From Ignelater luminosus (lineage: Eukaryota; Arthropoda; Insecta; Coleoptera; Elateridae), in the NCBI GenBank assembly GCA_011009095.1, contig VTPC01089963.1, positions 201,264 through 265,263 of the forward strand: a stretch of 64,000 nt of DNA. Direction: 5' to 3'. The notes beneath the pieces were generated by a model. It did not search any database. It had not been told where the DNA came from and was given only the letters and a program-made list of their open reading frames with translations. The position numbers were made by a program, and so were the translations under genes. The first letter of the stretch is position 1; each line of letters opens with the position of its first letter. Shown one piece after another: positions 1 to 10,589 of this stretch.

Positions 1-1029
1 ATTTCTGCATTTTCAGATAGTTAATTAGGAGTCTTGTGGTCTCTCAAATTGCTTCTAATATGTTAATGTCCTTAGTGCAGCATGTTTCTCTAATTGTCAG
101 GTACAGAAGCTTTCGGCATCTTTTAAAGGTAATTTAACAAATTTAAAATTTCCAGTATTTAAATTCTCTCGACCTTTCTCGCAAAATGCAACAATAAGTA
201 AAAGAATTCATTCAGACACAATACCCTCTTAAATCATAAATTTTGTCATCAACCATTAAAGGATTAGCAAAACTGTTTATGTTGACAATGGTTCTTTACA
301 ACTAGAACTCTTTCATTTATTCATCTTAATATATGTATTTTATGAAATGTCCGCAAAACCTGTGTTAGCAACTAAAAGAAAACGAGAGCATTAATAGTTT
401 CTACGTATTTCAAAAGCGCATTTAAGTAAAAAGTGCTTTTTCTTGTCACGTTTTGAATTTTCTGCGGTATTATTTCTGAACAGACTGTAATAGGATGCAC
501 TATACGTTTTATTTGATTTCTTTATTACTAAATTGACACAAAACTGAACATAATCCAAGGTATTCCTCTGTAATGATATGTAATTGTATAAAAAAGTAAA
601 GAGATTAATTTTATTATTTTATAACTTAAGTTGAGTGTTATTTATTTTTTTTATTTGATTTTAACATAAAGTTGAATTTTGTTTATTATTTACCTGTAGA
701 ACAAATTAAAATACAGCTAAAGCGTTCAAAAAGATTGGAAAATCTTAAGGTAAAACAATTTACAACATGCATTCTATAAAATAATAAAAGTTGTATGCAA
801 ATTGAGTAGTTTTAGTTTTGAAATATTTTTTTACCCCGAGTGTACTTTCGCTATTTGCAATACCTCTATCTCTACCGCACACAGACTCGATTTGTCTGTC
901 TTCTGCGCATACCCAAATACCTTTTTACAAAAGTTGGCCTGTACATGCCGCTTCATCACAAACCACCGTCATTTGGAAAAATCGCGTCCTTCTTCTCTAA
1001 GATATTATTGATCCATCAGGATATAATAA
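1..1029. other. AT-rich intergenic DNA, no gene seen
   Basis: The stretch is AT-rich with frequent stops in all frames. Three overlapping short open frames near 802-1076 share the same DNA in different frames and resemble nothing recognised. No RNA gene or clear repeat was seen. Confidence 0.6.
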
Positions 1030-1705
1030 AAAAAAGAAACCACTTCTTTATCACAGGAGGAAGTTCGCTACTTTGAAAATCAGATAAAGGAACTTTGCAA
1101 AAGTGAAATCTCTATTGGTGACAAAACTATAAACATAAGACATGAAATGGTATTAATGATGATCGATGGCAAGATATGCAATTCTGTCACATCCACTGCT
1201 TCAGCACAAGTTTGCTATATATGTGGAGCAAAGCCAAAAGATATAAATCATCTAGATTTAGTTAGCGAAAAAGAAACTGATATAACAACATATCATTCTG
1301 GATTATCCACACTTCATTCGTGGATGCAGTTTCTTGAATATTTTCTGCATATTGCAGATCGGCTAGAATTTAAAAGATGGCAAACACGCAAGGGAGATGA
1401 TGCTAGAATGATAGAAAGAAAAAGAATGATACAAAATCAGTTTAAGAAGGAAATGGGCTTATTAGTCGATCAAGTCAAACCAGGTGGAAGTGGAACCACC
1501 AATGATGGAAATACGGCTCGTCGATTTTTTCAAAATTATACTGTCTCTGCTCTGGTACTACTCTGTAAAGGGTACAGATGAAAATTTATTTCGACATTGT
1601 GCCATAATTCTACAAACCCTTTTATCAGGTTTTCCAATAAATGAAAAAACATTTTGTGAATATACGATACAAACTGCGAGATTGTACATGGAAAAATATT
1701 TGTGA
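1030..1705 (+). pseudogene. Transib/RAG1-like transposase C-terminal fragment
   Basis: An open frame runs from just after a stop at 1027 to 1581, and the match continues in another frame up to the stop at 1705, so a frameshift lies near 1555-1575. Visible landmarks are a MIDGK..CN segment, a CYICGA zinc-ligand-like CxxC, a helical segment around HSWMQFLEYFLHIADRL, a GTTNDGNTARRFF block, and after the shift ARLYMEKYL. As I recall the family, CxxC then N-G-N-x-A-R is the order seen in the catalytic core of Transib transposases and RAG1. The upstream part with the first acidic catalytic residues is absent or unrecognisable, and the end is truncated. This is a relic and cannot encode an active enzyme. 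Assignment to Transib/RAG1-like is from motif memory; the fragment could belong to a sister family with the same core. Confidence 0.6.
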
Positions 1706-2738
1706 TGATAGTGACTATTAATGTGTTATGTAAAAGATTTCTTTTTCTATTTTGATTTTTATGTAAATATATTTATATAATATGTGTCTAACACATAACC
1801 TGCTCTATAGTGCCATGAAAAATGTTATTACTGTATAATCTACATAAGCGAAATCGTTTCCAAAGCACTCTAGAGCAGCTTTTTTTTTTGGACACCTGAT
1901 ATACATATTTTTTAAATTATATTTTGTTATTTTTAGGTGAAATTCTTTTTGTTTTTCATAAAACATCTCTTTTGCGCTCATAAAATAAAAGTAATAATCT
2001 TGGCCAGCTTTTTGTGTGATTCAACCCAGTGTGCATCTGTTTTATAAAAAGTGCCCAACACTAACTTCTTTACTTATTATTACATCCCTAAGAAATTACT
2101 AAATGGGATGGTATCTTCTATAATTTGACAGAAGAAACAAAATCTTGCTTAATATTTGTTAAGAGTAGTGACTTCATCAATTTTTTTAAATTGCACTGTA
2201 CATTTTTTTTACATATTCTAATAAAAATTTTCATTCTCTTTTTAAATTTGTAGACATTTAACAATAGGGCTACATAATAAACTTGAATTGATGAACGGGA
2301 AAATAATTGTAAAGTAGTAGTTACCTTAAATTAACTAATGAAAAGAAGAGACATGTATTTTTTTGTTTGTGTCTAATGTCATTATTTTTCATTTTATTCT
2401 GCATATGTATAAGTTTTCGAGAACTTGTGCATCCGTTAGTATAAAAACCTTTGTTTTTCCTTTATTACACAACAGAAAAACTTCCAATTTGTATTGCTTT
2501 AAAACTTGAAAGATTATCCTTTACACTATAAATACCATGATACAATTAATTAAAAAAAACTTTGTTGGAGATTGTTTTCTTGAAGTTAGGGCGTTAACCC
2601 AATTGTTTAAAAATTTGGAAAAACTCCACTATATTCTCAAATGCATTTTCTATGTGCCACCCAAATCTTAGAATAGAATTACAATTAGAACTGTCTTAAG
2701 AATATTTAAGTACTGCCATATGAATGTCTGGAGAGGTA
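1706..2738. other. AT-rich intergenic DNA
   Basis: Strongly AT-rich with homopolymer A/T runs; no open frame or recognisable repeat was found. Confidence 0.6.
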
Positions 2739-2746
2739 CTACTCGC

Positions 2747-3270
2747 TAGAGTCCTGTACAGGCCGAAATTCCTAAGTCTGGCCTGACCCGGCCCCACTGA
2801 GAACAAACTTGACACAGCCTGAAAAAGGTCCCACAGGATCAAAAGATCCAAATGGTCTGATAGTCCCGAAGGGCTGAGAAGTCCAAAAGGCTCGACAGGT
2901 CTGAGAGAGATCCAAACGGCTTGATAGACCCGAAGGGCCGAGAAGTCCAAAAAGCCCGACAGGTCCTAACGGCCCTACAGACCCTAACGGCCCGACAGAC
3001 CCGTATGGTTCGTCCAAGAGATCCCAAACGGCCCGATACACTCGAAGGGCCAAGAAGTCCAAAAGGCCCACGGCTCGCGAGATCCAAGCGACCCGATAGA
3101 TCCGAGAGACCCGAAGGGCCAAGAAGTTAAAACAGCTCGACAGGCCTGACAAGACTGAAAGACCTGATTAACCGGACGTAAGGCCGAAAATCTCGGCAAA
3201 TCTCTAAACCGAGGCCCGGCCAGACCCGAACCTGAGCCCGACTAGAAAACTCGACCCGTGCAGGCCTCTA
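2747..3270. mobile_element. Non-autonomous hAT-type element with minisatellite interior
   Basis: The left end reads TAGAGTCCTGTACAGGCCG (2747-2765) and the reverse complement of the right end (3252-3270) reads TAGAGGCCTGCACGGGTCG, 15 of 19 positions matching. The flanks carry a probable 8-bp target duplication, CTACTCGC (2739-2746) versus CTACCTGC (3271-3278), six of eight identical. TAG-type termini and 8-bp duplications are hallmarks of the hAT superfamily. The interior is GC-rich and made of degenerate ~24-27-bp units around the theme CCCGAAGGGCCGAGAAGTCC, quite unlike the AT-rich flanks. It encodes no transposase. Several overlapping open frames on both strands across it reflect the repeat composition and are not genes. 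Confidence 0.75.
2790..3200. repeat. Degenerate GC-rich minisatellite inside the hAT element
   Basis: Units of roughly 24-27 bp recur with variation: a core like GACCCGAAGGGCCGAGAAG, then TCCAAAAGGC, then CCGACAGG. At least ten partial units are visible by eye. The GGCCC/GGGCC content makes both strands open in several frames. Confidence 0.7.
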
Positions 3271-3748
3271 CTACCTGCATTGTTAGCCGTATCGACATGG
3301 CGCGGTGTAATAGCACTTAGCAAATAGCTTGAAGGGAAGTTTGTAACTTTAGCTTTAAGTTAATTCTGTAATATTGTACTTAGTTACAAGTGGCTACAGT
3401 GTCTGCACTTGTATATACTATATTTGCTTATTGCACATTATACTTGGATCCAATGGTCGAAGTGAGACGGTATACGGTAGTATGGCATACCGATACTGTT
3501 TATATTTTTTCTGAACATACCTAAACTTATTTCTATAGAAATACCATACCAGTATGCGTTTGTAGCGGACTCGAACGATGACAGTCTTAACTTATTTTTG
3601 TCTCATAAGTTTGTTCTATTATATTAGAATTTTCCATTATAGCGAATTTAACCATTCAACTGTATTCTGTAGGACGTATACTTGGTTTCCTCAAGTTTAA
3701 GATCCGCTAGAGCTGTATGAAACAACTACAGAGCTCTGTATCAGCATT

Positions 3749-4512
3749 TTGACGATGTTTCTAAAGATGTTTCGGGGCAGAGTAGAGAGATCCTCCTTTT
3801 CCGGGTTGAAAAAAACATTAACTGAAATAGGATTTGTCCATAATTTAGGTCTGTTGTATGATGCTCTTTCAGAACTCTTGTATTTATTATTAGAATTACA
3901 AAAACGAGGAAAAACTTCCTTGGCCCATGTCTTAATTTTACGTCAAATTCGTGTGGTGGAATCAGTGATACAGAATCTGGGTTCATACTTCAAAGAAGCA
4001 GAAAGATCTATATCTATACTTGAATTTAGTGGTGTGAAATTGCACGATAGCAGAAAAGTGAAAAAAATAAATAGCGTACAGTTTTATAGAAGTTTAGCGG
4101 AAAATTTTCGCCAGCATTTGCTAAGGTTTTCTTCGTCACACGCATCTGGAAGGGAACCTCGCATTTCAGATGATTATGATGATTTTATAAAAGCAATAGA
4201 AACATTTGACCGTAATCACTGGTCACAGGATGTTAATTTAAAGTACGGGGAAGAGGAAATTAAACAGTTGTGTGAAAGGTTTCGACTAACTGGCCACGAC
4301 TGTATCTTTTCGGAACTATGTAGAATCAAGTAATAAAGAATCCGAACCGATAAGTACTAATGAAGACTGCCAATACCGTTGTATCTACTGTCGAATGTGA
4401 ACGAATATTCAGTACAATGAACATCGTTCACTCTGTTTTGAGGAATAAACTGAAAGTGACCACAGTGTCTTCAATATTATTTATAAAAAAAACTGTAAAA
4501 CTTTTTAATTAG
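3749..4512 (+). pseudogene. hAT transposase relic (KIAA1586/ZNF862-like)
   Basis: A 194-codon frame (3749-4333) contains a helical hAT-like segment (VHNLGLLYDALSELLYLLLE) of the kind seen in KIAA1586/ZNF862-type domesticated and mobile hAT proteins. After frame changes around 4300-4360, another frame (4360-4512, stop TAG 4510-4512) carries STVECERIFSTMN followed by RNKL and LFI, the C-terminal hAT dimerisation motif (family pattern S.ECERgFS.mN). A third frame bridges the two across 4310-4375. The N-terminal BED finger and catalytic region are missing. It lies ~480 bp from the non-autonomous hAT element at 2747-3270, but no shared terminal sequence was found that links them. Confidence 0.7.
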
Positions 4513-4815
4513 AGGTGAACCTTTAAGAGGTAATTAGAAAACAGTTGATAATGCAAACAATGATCACTGAATAACTCATCAAATTCAAAGTTGTTGATAT
4601 TATACATGATAACCTTTTGTATAAGCATAAATAAAGCTGTGAAATATGTTTAGTGAAAAAATTAAAACTTCTTCAGTAGGAGTGAACTCTTCAAAGGTAA
4701 TTACAAAAAAGAAATTGATAATGCAACAATGATCACTGGGCAAATAATCAAATTCAAGAGTGTTGTTGATACACATCATAACAACCTTTTATATGAATAA
4801 TAAATAAAGCCAAAA
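4512..4815. repeat. Tandem duplication, ~130-bp unit
   Basis: Copy one (about 4512-4640) and copy two (about 4678-4815) share in the same order GAGGTGAAC/GGAGTGAACT, GAGGTAATTA/AAGGTAATTA, TTGATAATGCAA, CAATGATCACTG, AAATTCAA, GTTGTTGAT, AACCTTTT and ATAAATAAAGC. Similarity is roughly 75-80% by eye. Both copies hold AATAAA-type sequences, so the unit may be a duplicated 3' end of the adjacent hAT relic. Confidence 0.65.
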
Positions 4816-5754
4816 ACTTTGAATTAATAGTACTTCTAATCGCAATCTTAATTCTTACTGTAACAACACTTTAAGTTTTCTTAATAATCATGCCCCAACA
4901 ATATCTTGCTGTTTTTCTCTTCGGCTTCCTACAAAAAGTTACCTGTAGATGAAGTTAGAGTTTAAATCTGAACAGGGATTAATATGCAAACCAGAGCACT
5001 GCATTTAGGTTAATTCCTGATGAAACCTGGAAAATCTTTGATGATGTTCTCCAAGTCCAGTGATATGCTAGGTGCTTGAGTGAGTAGGATTGTAGACAAA
5101 TATACTATGGATTTCGGTTTTTCTTAAAAAAAAAAAACTTTATGATATATCAAGTACAGCTATATGGTTCTGCTAGATTTTATGTTTTACAAAGTCTGTA
5201 AAGATTTTAAGGGAGAGAGAATTCCAAGTAGTTTGCATGTCTTCCTCAAGGGCTGGAAAGCAAATGAAGATTTCTTAAAAGTGGATGAGATGGAAGCACC
5301 TGTTCTAAAGTTCCTGGTGGAAGTAGGACTTGGAAAATATTTTTTCTGGTATGTTGGTGCCTAAAGAAGATCACCTGGACCTTGCTTCGATTGAGTTTGA
5401 TACTTCATCGAAGGCAAGTCTTTGATAGTATAGGCTTGTGCAATAGATGCGGTAATTACTGATGAGTCACTAACCTGACAAGCTCTGTCAACTTTGTTTG
5501 GTATTTTCTTAACGAGCTGGCAGATTTAAGGTATGCTAACGAGCAACAGTACCCAAACTATTCTGTACTATTTCACTCAACAAGAAGTAATGACTTTGTA
5601 AAGGGAGGAGATCTCTCATGGATAAAGATACTACAAAAAAGTGAACCATAATACAACATGCATTGTTAAATTCATAACATCCATCAATGAAGGACAACAT
5701 TAAAAGTTGGAGATTTGTTAATGAAAGAATAATGTACATAAATTGAAAGTAGGG
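4816..5754. other. Intergenic, no supported gene
   Basis: AT-rich. A 66-codon open frame at 5164-5364 and a 67-codon minus frame at 5536-5739 resemble nothing recognised and lack other support. Confidence 0.5.
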
Positions 5755-8334
5755 AGATCAAACGGACACATTTATGTATATCCGCATACGCCCCAAATGA
5801 CACCGCCTCGGTAGCCAGCAAAAAAATGGTTCTTTGAGGAGCTACAATCCATCGTAGATGAAAGCACGGCGAACGTCTTCATAATGGGAGACCTAAACGA
5901 TAAGGTCGGAAACGTCCTTGATGTTACAGGAGTGGCTCACGGAGGCTACGGGAGAGCAGAGGAGGAACGACAATGGCAATAAGCTGATCGAGTTCTGTGT
6001 CGCCAATGAATTCGCCATTACTAATAGTTTCTTTCCCCATAAGAGTATACACACTATTACCCGAAAGGAACCAGGCCGACAGGAGAGCTTAATTATCGAT
6101 TATATAATCAACAGTAGGAGCTGTTTTATGGGAGTTCTGGACACCAGGTAGTTGAAGGGACCAGAAATAGGTTCTGACCATTACTTAGTAAGGATGACTT
6201 TCATGGTGCCAGTATGCAGAAGGACAAAAGGAAGGAAAGAAAATTAAATACAAAAATTAAAAACCACAAACTCAGAGAAGAGGAATCAAGAGAAGAATTC
6301 AGAAAATTGGTACAAGAAAAGTACGAGGAGCAACAGGGGGAATTCTCTGGAGATGACTTGGAAAGGATGTAGGACACATTCAAGAACGTAATAATGAAAA
6401 TAGCAGAAACAGCGTTGGGGAGAAGCAGAGTTAGAATAAAGGCGAGAAGAACCAAGTGGTGGACAGAGGAGGTTAAGCAAATTGTGACCAACAAAAAGAG
6501 GGCATGGAAAAACTATTTGGAAAGTAGAAGCGATGTAAACTTACAAAAATGCAAGAAGGGAAAGTAAAATCAAAGTATAATCTAAAATCAAAGAGGGAGA
6601 AGCTAAACGAAGACCATGGAAAGAATTTGGAACATTCATGGAGGAGTCGTACTCGGGAAATGAAAAACCATTTTACAGAATATTAAAGTCAATGAGAAAA
6701 GATAAAGAGTGTCCTATTAAAAGAATTAAGAACAAAGAGGGGCAAGTATCGACTGAGAGCAAGGACATACTAATGAGATGGAAGGAGCATTTCCGGGACC
6801 TCCTGGAAGGACAGGATGCAGACGGCGGCGGCGGGGAGACGGGAGCTCATTCAGCAGGGTGTCTGCGTCAAGGGAAAACCGCCAAGGAGTGACAATGGAG
6901 AAATCTGGCTCTTCGAAATGTTAAGTTAGAGAAATCCCCGGGTCACGACGGAGTGACCTCAGAAATGTTGAAATATATGGATCAGGTCGGCCAATAAGCT
7001 TTTCTAGCTGTTTTCTAGTTGGCTTATAAGCAAAAGAGGATTCCGGACGACTGCGGCCAGTCTTATTATAATTCTTCTTTTCAAGAAGGGCGACAACAGA
7101 GACTGTGAGAATTACAGGGATATCTCCTTGCCCAGTGTCCCAGGGAATATATGCCAGAATACTGGAGGCGAGGTTGCATACTGCTCTGGACAGTAGGCTG
7201 GCAGACTTCCAGTGCGGGTTTTGAGGAGAGAGAAGCACCCAGGACCTAATAGTGATTGTGCGGCAAATGAGAGAGAAGTTCATAGAGCACAGCAGGAAGG
7301 TCCATCTGGCATTCATTGACCTCGAGAAGGCTTTCGACCCAGTTCCTAAGGAACAGATTTGGCAACTGCTGCAAAATATGGAGTGTCGGAGGATGACGTA
7401 GCTGCTACCAGGTGTCTGTACAGCAACTACAGTAACTATGTCAGGACTGCTAATGAGGAGTCAGAAGCCTTTATTACCAATCAAGGATTCAGACAAGCGT
7501 GCTCACTCAGCCCCTTCTTATTCATTGTCATGATGGATAAAGTCATTAAGAGGTGCAGAGTGCGGGTGAACAGGTTTAGGCTAGGCAACTTCAGGTTACA
7601 ACCGGTCTTCGCCACAGAACTGACATTTGCGGACGATGCTGCCGTACTAGCGGCTTCGGCTCGCGGTCTCCAGTTCAATCTCAACATTTGGAAAGAAGAA
7701 TTGGAGGAATTCAATATGAAGATAAGCCTTAGCAAGACAAAGATGATGGTAATTTCTGGCAGTGAAGCCGGACGACATAATGTATCCTTAGGAGGTCAAA
7801 AATTAGAGCAAGTAGACGCTTTCAAGTATTTGGGTAGCTATATCAGTCAAAATAGGAAGTAGTCGAGTTGTCGCTGCAGGGAGGCTGTTCAATGCCATAA
7901 AATTGGGATTCTTAAATAAGAGGATAATATCCAAAAGACTGAAATTGGCAGTATACAACTCTACCTATCTCCCCACATTGCTGTACAAACATAGAAGGGA
8001 AGACAAGGATTGCTAGGGTTAGGAATCAAACAATCCGCACTGCGGTTGAAGTAAAAAGCAAGGCGGAAAGAGGCCAGCTTAGATGGTGGGGACACCTCCA
8101 AAGGATGGAGGAGAGCTGGGAAGCAAAGAGGATGTTCCTGGCGGGGATAGACGAAACAAGGAGGAGGGGAAGGCCAAGGAGGGAGTGGATGAACGATGTG
8201 AAGGATGTATTCTCGGTCAGGAACATCAGGCTGGATGAGGCCCGGACTCGGGTCAAGGACCGAGCAGCCTAGCGACGACTTTGTGCTGCTTCTACACCTA
8301 ACGGTATTCGGGGCTAGGATGAAGTAAGTAAGTA
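5755..8334 (+). mobile_element. Decayed RTE-like LINE with AAGT-repeat tail
   Basis: From left to right the relic shows an apurinic-type endonuclease (FIMGDLN near 5880, then LIIDYIINSR near 6090 and a GSDH block near 6175), a coiled-coil linker, and a reverse transcriptase (SPGHDGVTSEM near 6940, FIDLEKAFD near 7315, RQACSLSPFLF near 7490, FADDAAV near 7630, KYLGSYISQ near 7835). The C-terminal region contains RWWGHLQRM near 8080 and GRPRREWM. Frameshifts and stops break the frame many times; 5918-6151, 6638-6892 and 7359-7862 are the longest pieces. The 3' end is a short (AAGT)n tail at about 8321-8334, with no poly(A). The endonuclease type (CFDP2-like) and simple-repeat tail suggest the RTE clade. 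Another copy with the same tail lies on the opposite strand at 58.1-60.1 kb. Confidence 0.8.
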
Positions 8335-9425
8335 AATTCAAAGGATTGAATTATACCTATGCACTCATTTCACAGATTTTTTGACCTAACTGCTTGGTCA
8401 CTCCCTAGTTAGATTTTTAGCTGCATTATATAAAATTCTAGGATAATTCGGTTGATAAATACCCTTCCATTACCTGACTGCAAAATCACTGGAGCTCCAA
8501 ACATAACAAAAACATCAAATACTTCTGCTCTTTTTTTGAAGTGCTTTACCTTCTTAATTACATTAAGGAAAAATATAATGATGACCGTATAAAGACAATC
8601 ACCAAAACATTAATTCCAGAACTATTGACTTGGTAATTTTATGATGAGCTAGTATAACTTTAGAAAGTTTCTATTTATTTCTCTTAACTGAGAATGATAG
8701 TTAAGCTTTTGCATATTTCCAGACTTTAGTTTGTATTAAGATTCTGCTTTATCTAGGAAGCTCCTGGACGTGGGCATGTTACTTATAGGAAGCACCTTTG
8801 AAGGTTTGTATTTTTGTTTAAACGTACATCAAAATTCTGTTTTTCTTTCATTATTTTCAAAATGAAGACTATTATAAAGTACAGGTATTAAAGACATTGA
8901 ATGTGGAATGAATCTTTAGGTACTTATGTTAATATTTCGGTTAGCTTAAGTTGTTGGCTTTTGTAAATTGCAATCACTATAATTATCTTTACTTGCAACT
9001 ATGGATGCAGCTTACAAAATATTTCAATATCAATTTGTATAATGCACATTTCTGTATAAAACATCTTTTGCATTTAAATATTATTTGTTGAAGAATCCTA
9101 ATAAAATTGCAAAGATAAGTTTCTTGGTACTACACTTTATAATACAATGACATTAGAATTTAATTTGTCTCCTAGATACATAATCTATGATTAGCAGTAA
9201 GTAATACTGAATAGCGATATATAATTTACTAATGCATGTATTAAACAAAAATGATTTGTCATTGCCAAGAACTAATTTTGCGTCAGTAATAAGTAATACT
9301 CCAGCAGCAACAAACCATTTATTAATACAATAGTAAAAGATTTTAATATAATAATTATTTATTACAAATTACATATTTTGAGAACATTCAAAGATAATTG
9401 TATGCTTGAAATCTCTGAATTTTTG
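8335..9425. other. AT-rich intergenic DNA upstream of the OBP gene
   Basis: No open frame, repeat or RNA gene was recognised. This is the likely upstream regulatory region of the odorant-binding protein gene. Confidence 0.5.
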
Positions 9426-9465
9426 TATAAATATCAATAAAAAGAGCAATAACACACAATCAGCA
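9426..9465 (+). promoter_or_regulatory. Core promoter of the OBP gene
   Basis: A TATAAATA box at 9426-9433 lies 56 bp upstream of the start codon. A TCAGCA sequence at 9460-9465 resembles an arthropod initiator (TCAGT-type). The TATA-to-initiator distance of about 36 bp is slightly long but plausible. The implied 5' UTR is only about 20 nt. Confidence 0.6.
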
Positions 9466-9481
9466 TTTACAAACTAGAAAC

Positions 9482-10283
9482 ATGAAGTACGCTCTTGTAT
9501 TCTCCTGCTTGTTGGTGGTTGCTTATGGGGTAAGTTCTTTTACATTTTTTATAAGCTTGGGTTTCATGTTAAATTTCTCTGTTTCTCTCTTAGTTTATAT
9601 ATTTTTTATTTGAATCAGTAAATCATTCTTACTTTTATAAATGTTTAAGCTTCCACCAGAAATCGAACAACAGATCAAGGAAATGTTTGCACAGCTTGCT
9701 GGAGAATGCAAAGCAGAAATTGGCGCTACCGATGGTATGTAATAATAACCATTTAAACCCAAAAAATATTGTTACAATATCTATGTAAAATCTCTATATC
9801 TAGATGAAGTTGCTCAAATAAAAGCTCATCAATTACCAACAACTAAAAGCGGAAAGTGTTTCTTGGCATGTATGAACAAAAAACTTGAATTTGTAAGTTA
9901 AACTATTTTTATTTTATATTTGTTTTCTGATAAAAACTTTTAGCAAGATAAATCTGGAAAATTTGACAAAGCTTCCTCAATTGCTCAACTTGAAAAGCTG
10001 AAGCCCTTCGATGAGGATTTGTATCATAAGATGAAACAAGTTGGGGATATATGCTATGCTGAAGGTTTGTGAACTTTTTCTGGTTAAATAAGATCATCCC
10101 TTTCTAAAAAATAATCTTGTAATTTTAGAACTTGATGGAGCAGATGAATGTGAGACTGCTTATAATATGATGGCTTGTTGGCAAAGGGAAGCTGACAAGG
10201 TGAGATTGTCAAATTTCAAAGCATGATAATATTTTTTATTAATTTTTTAATTGCAGGCTGGCATAAAACCTATGGACTTCTAG
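9482..10283 (+). CDS. Odorant-binding protein, classic six-cysteine (PBP/GOBP family)
   Basis: Six exons are reconstructed: 9482-9529, 9650-9734, 9804-9892, 9944-10064, 10129-10199 and 10257-10283. All introns are GT-AG with consistent phases (0,1,0,1,0). The product is 146 residues. Residues 1-16 (MKYALVFSCLLVVAYG) form a signal peptide, so the mature protein of about 130 residues is secreted. Mature cysteines follow C-X26-C-X3-C-X43-C-X10-C-X8-C, the classic insect OBP pattern that forms three interlocked disulphides around a six-helix hydrophobic pocket. Family members carry small hydrophobic odorants or pheromones through sensillum lymph to receptors, though some are expressed in non-sensory tissues. 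The first intron falls at the signal-peptide boundary, as is common for OBPs. The gene is flanked by LINE relics on both sides. A TATA box and a downstream poly(A) signal support an intact gene. Subfamily (for example 19d, 28a or 56-type) cannot be set by eye. Confidence 0.92.
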
Positions 10284-10407
10284 AAAAATGACAAAACCTC
10301 CTTATTTTAATTATTTATAATTAATTATGTGCAAAGATTTGTTGTTCCTAAAGATTATCAGACTCTTTTTGTTGTTACATAAATAACTATAGTCCACACA
10401 GAATTAC

Positions 10408-10413
10408 AATAAA
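10408..10413 (+). terminator. Poly(A) signal of the OBP gene
   Basis: AATAAA lies 125 bp after the stop codon, in an otherwise AT-rich 3' flank. Confidence 0.6.
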
Positions 10414-10589
10414 GACTTTTCAAAGATAAATATTTACATATTTCTATAACCAGAAAAAATATTATTACTTGACTTAACTTCAGAAATTTAAGAGTGGGCT
10501 CTAATCGATGCATGTGTGTATGTATGTACATAATTAGATTTATAATTATATAATTGAATCTTTGAGAGAAGAAAGTTAAGAAAAAAGCT

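Noticed and set aside
826-848. CCGAGTGTACTTTCG shared in inverse with about 30160-30175
   Set aside because: Only ~14 bp match and flanks differ; could be chance or a very old repeat.
802-1076. Three overlapping 60-78-codon frames
   Set aside because: The same DNA is open in three frames, no motif is visible, and the region lacks codon-like structure.
2696-3199. Five overlapping open frames of 69-126 codons on both strands
   Set aside because: They lie inside the GC-rich minisatellite of a hAT element; the open frames result from repeat composition and code for low-complexity Leu/Phe- or Arg/Pro-rich text with no motif.
3455-3565. Short palindromic phrases (GGTATAC/GCATACC, GTATGG/CCATAC)
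   Set aside because: No consistent element ends or target duplication could be defined; possibly a degraded MITE but not supportable.
5164-5364. 66-codon frame (MVLLDFMFYKVCKDF...)
   Set aside because: No homologue recognised, no splice or promoter context, and it lies between two decayed elements.
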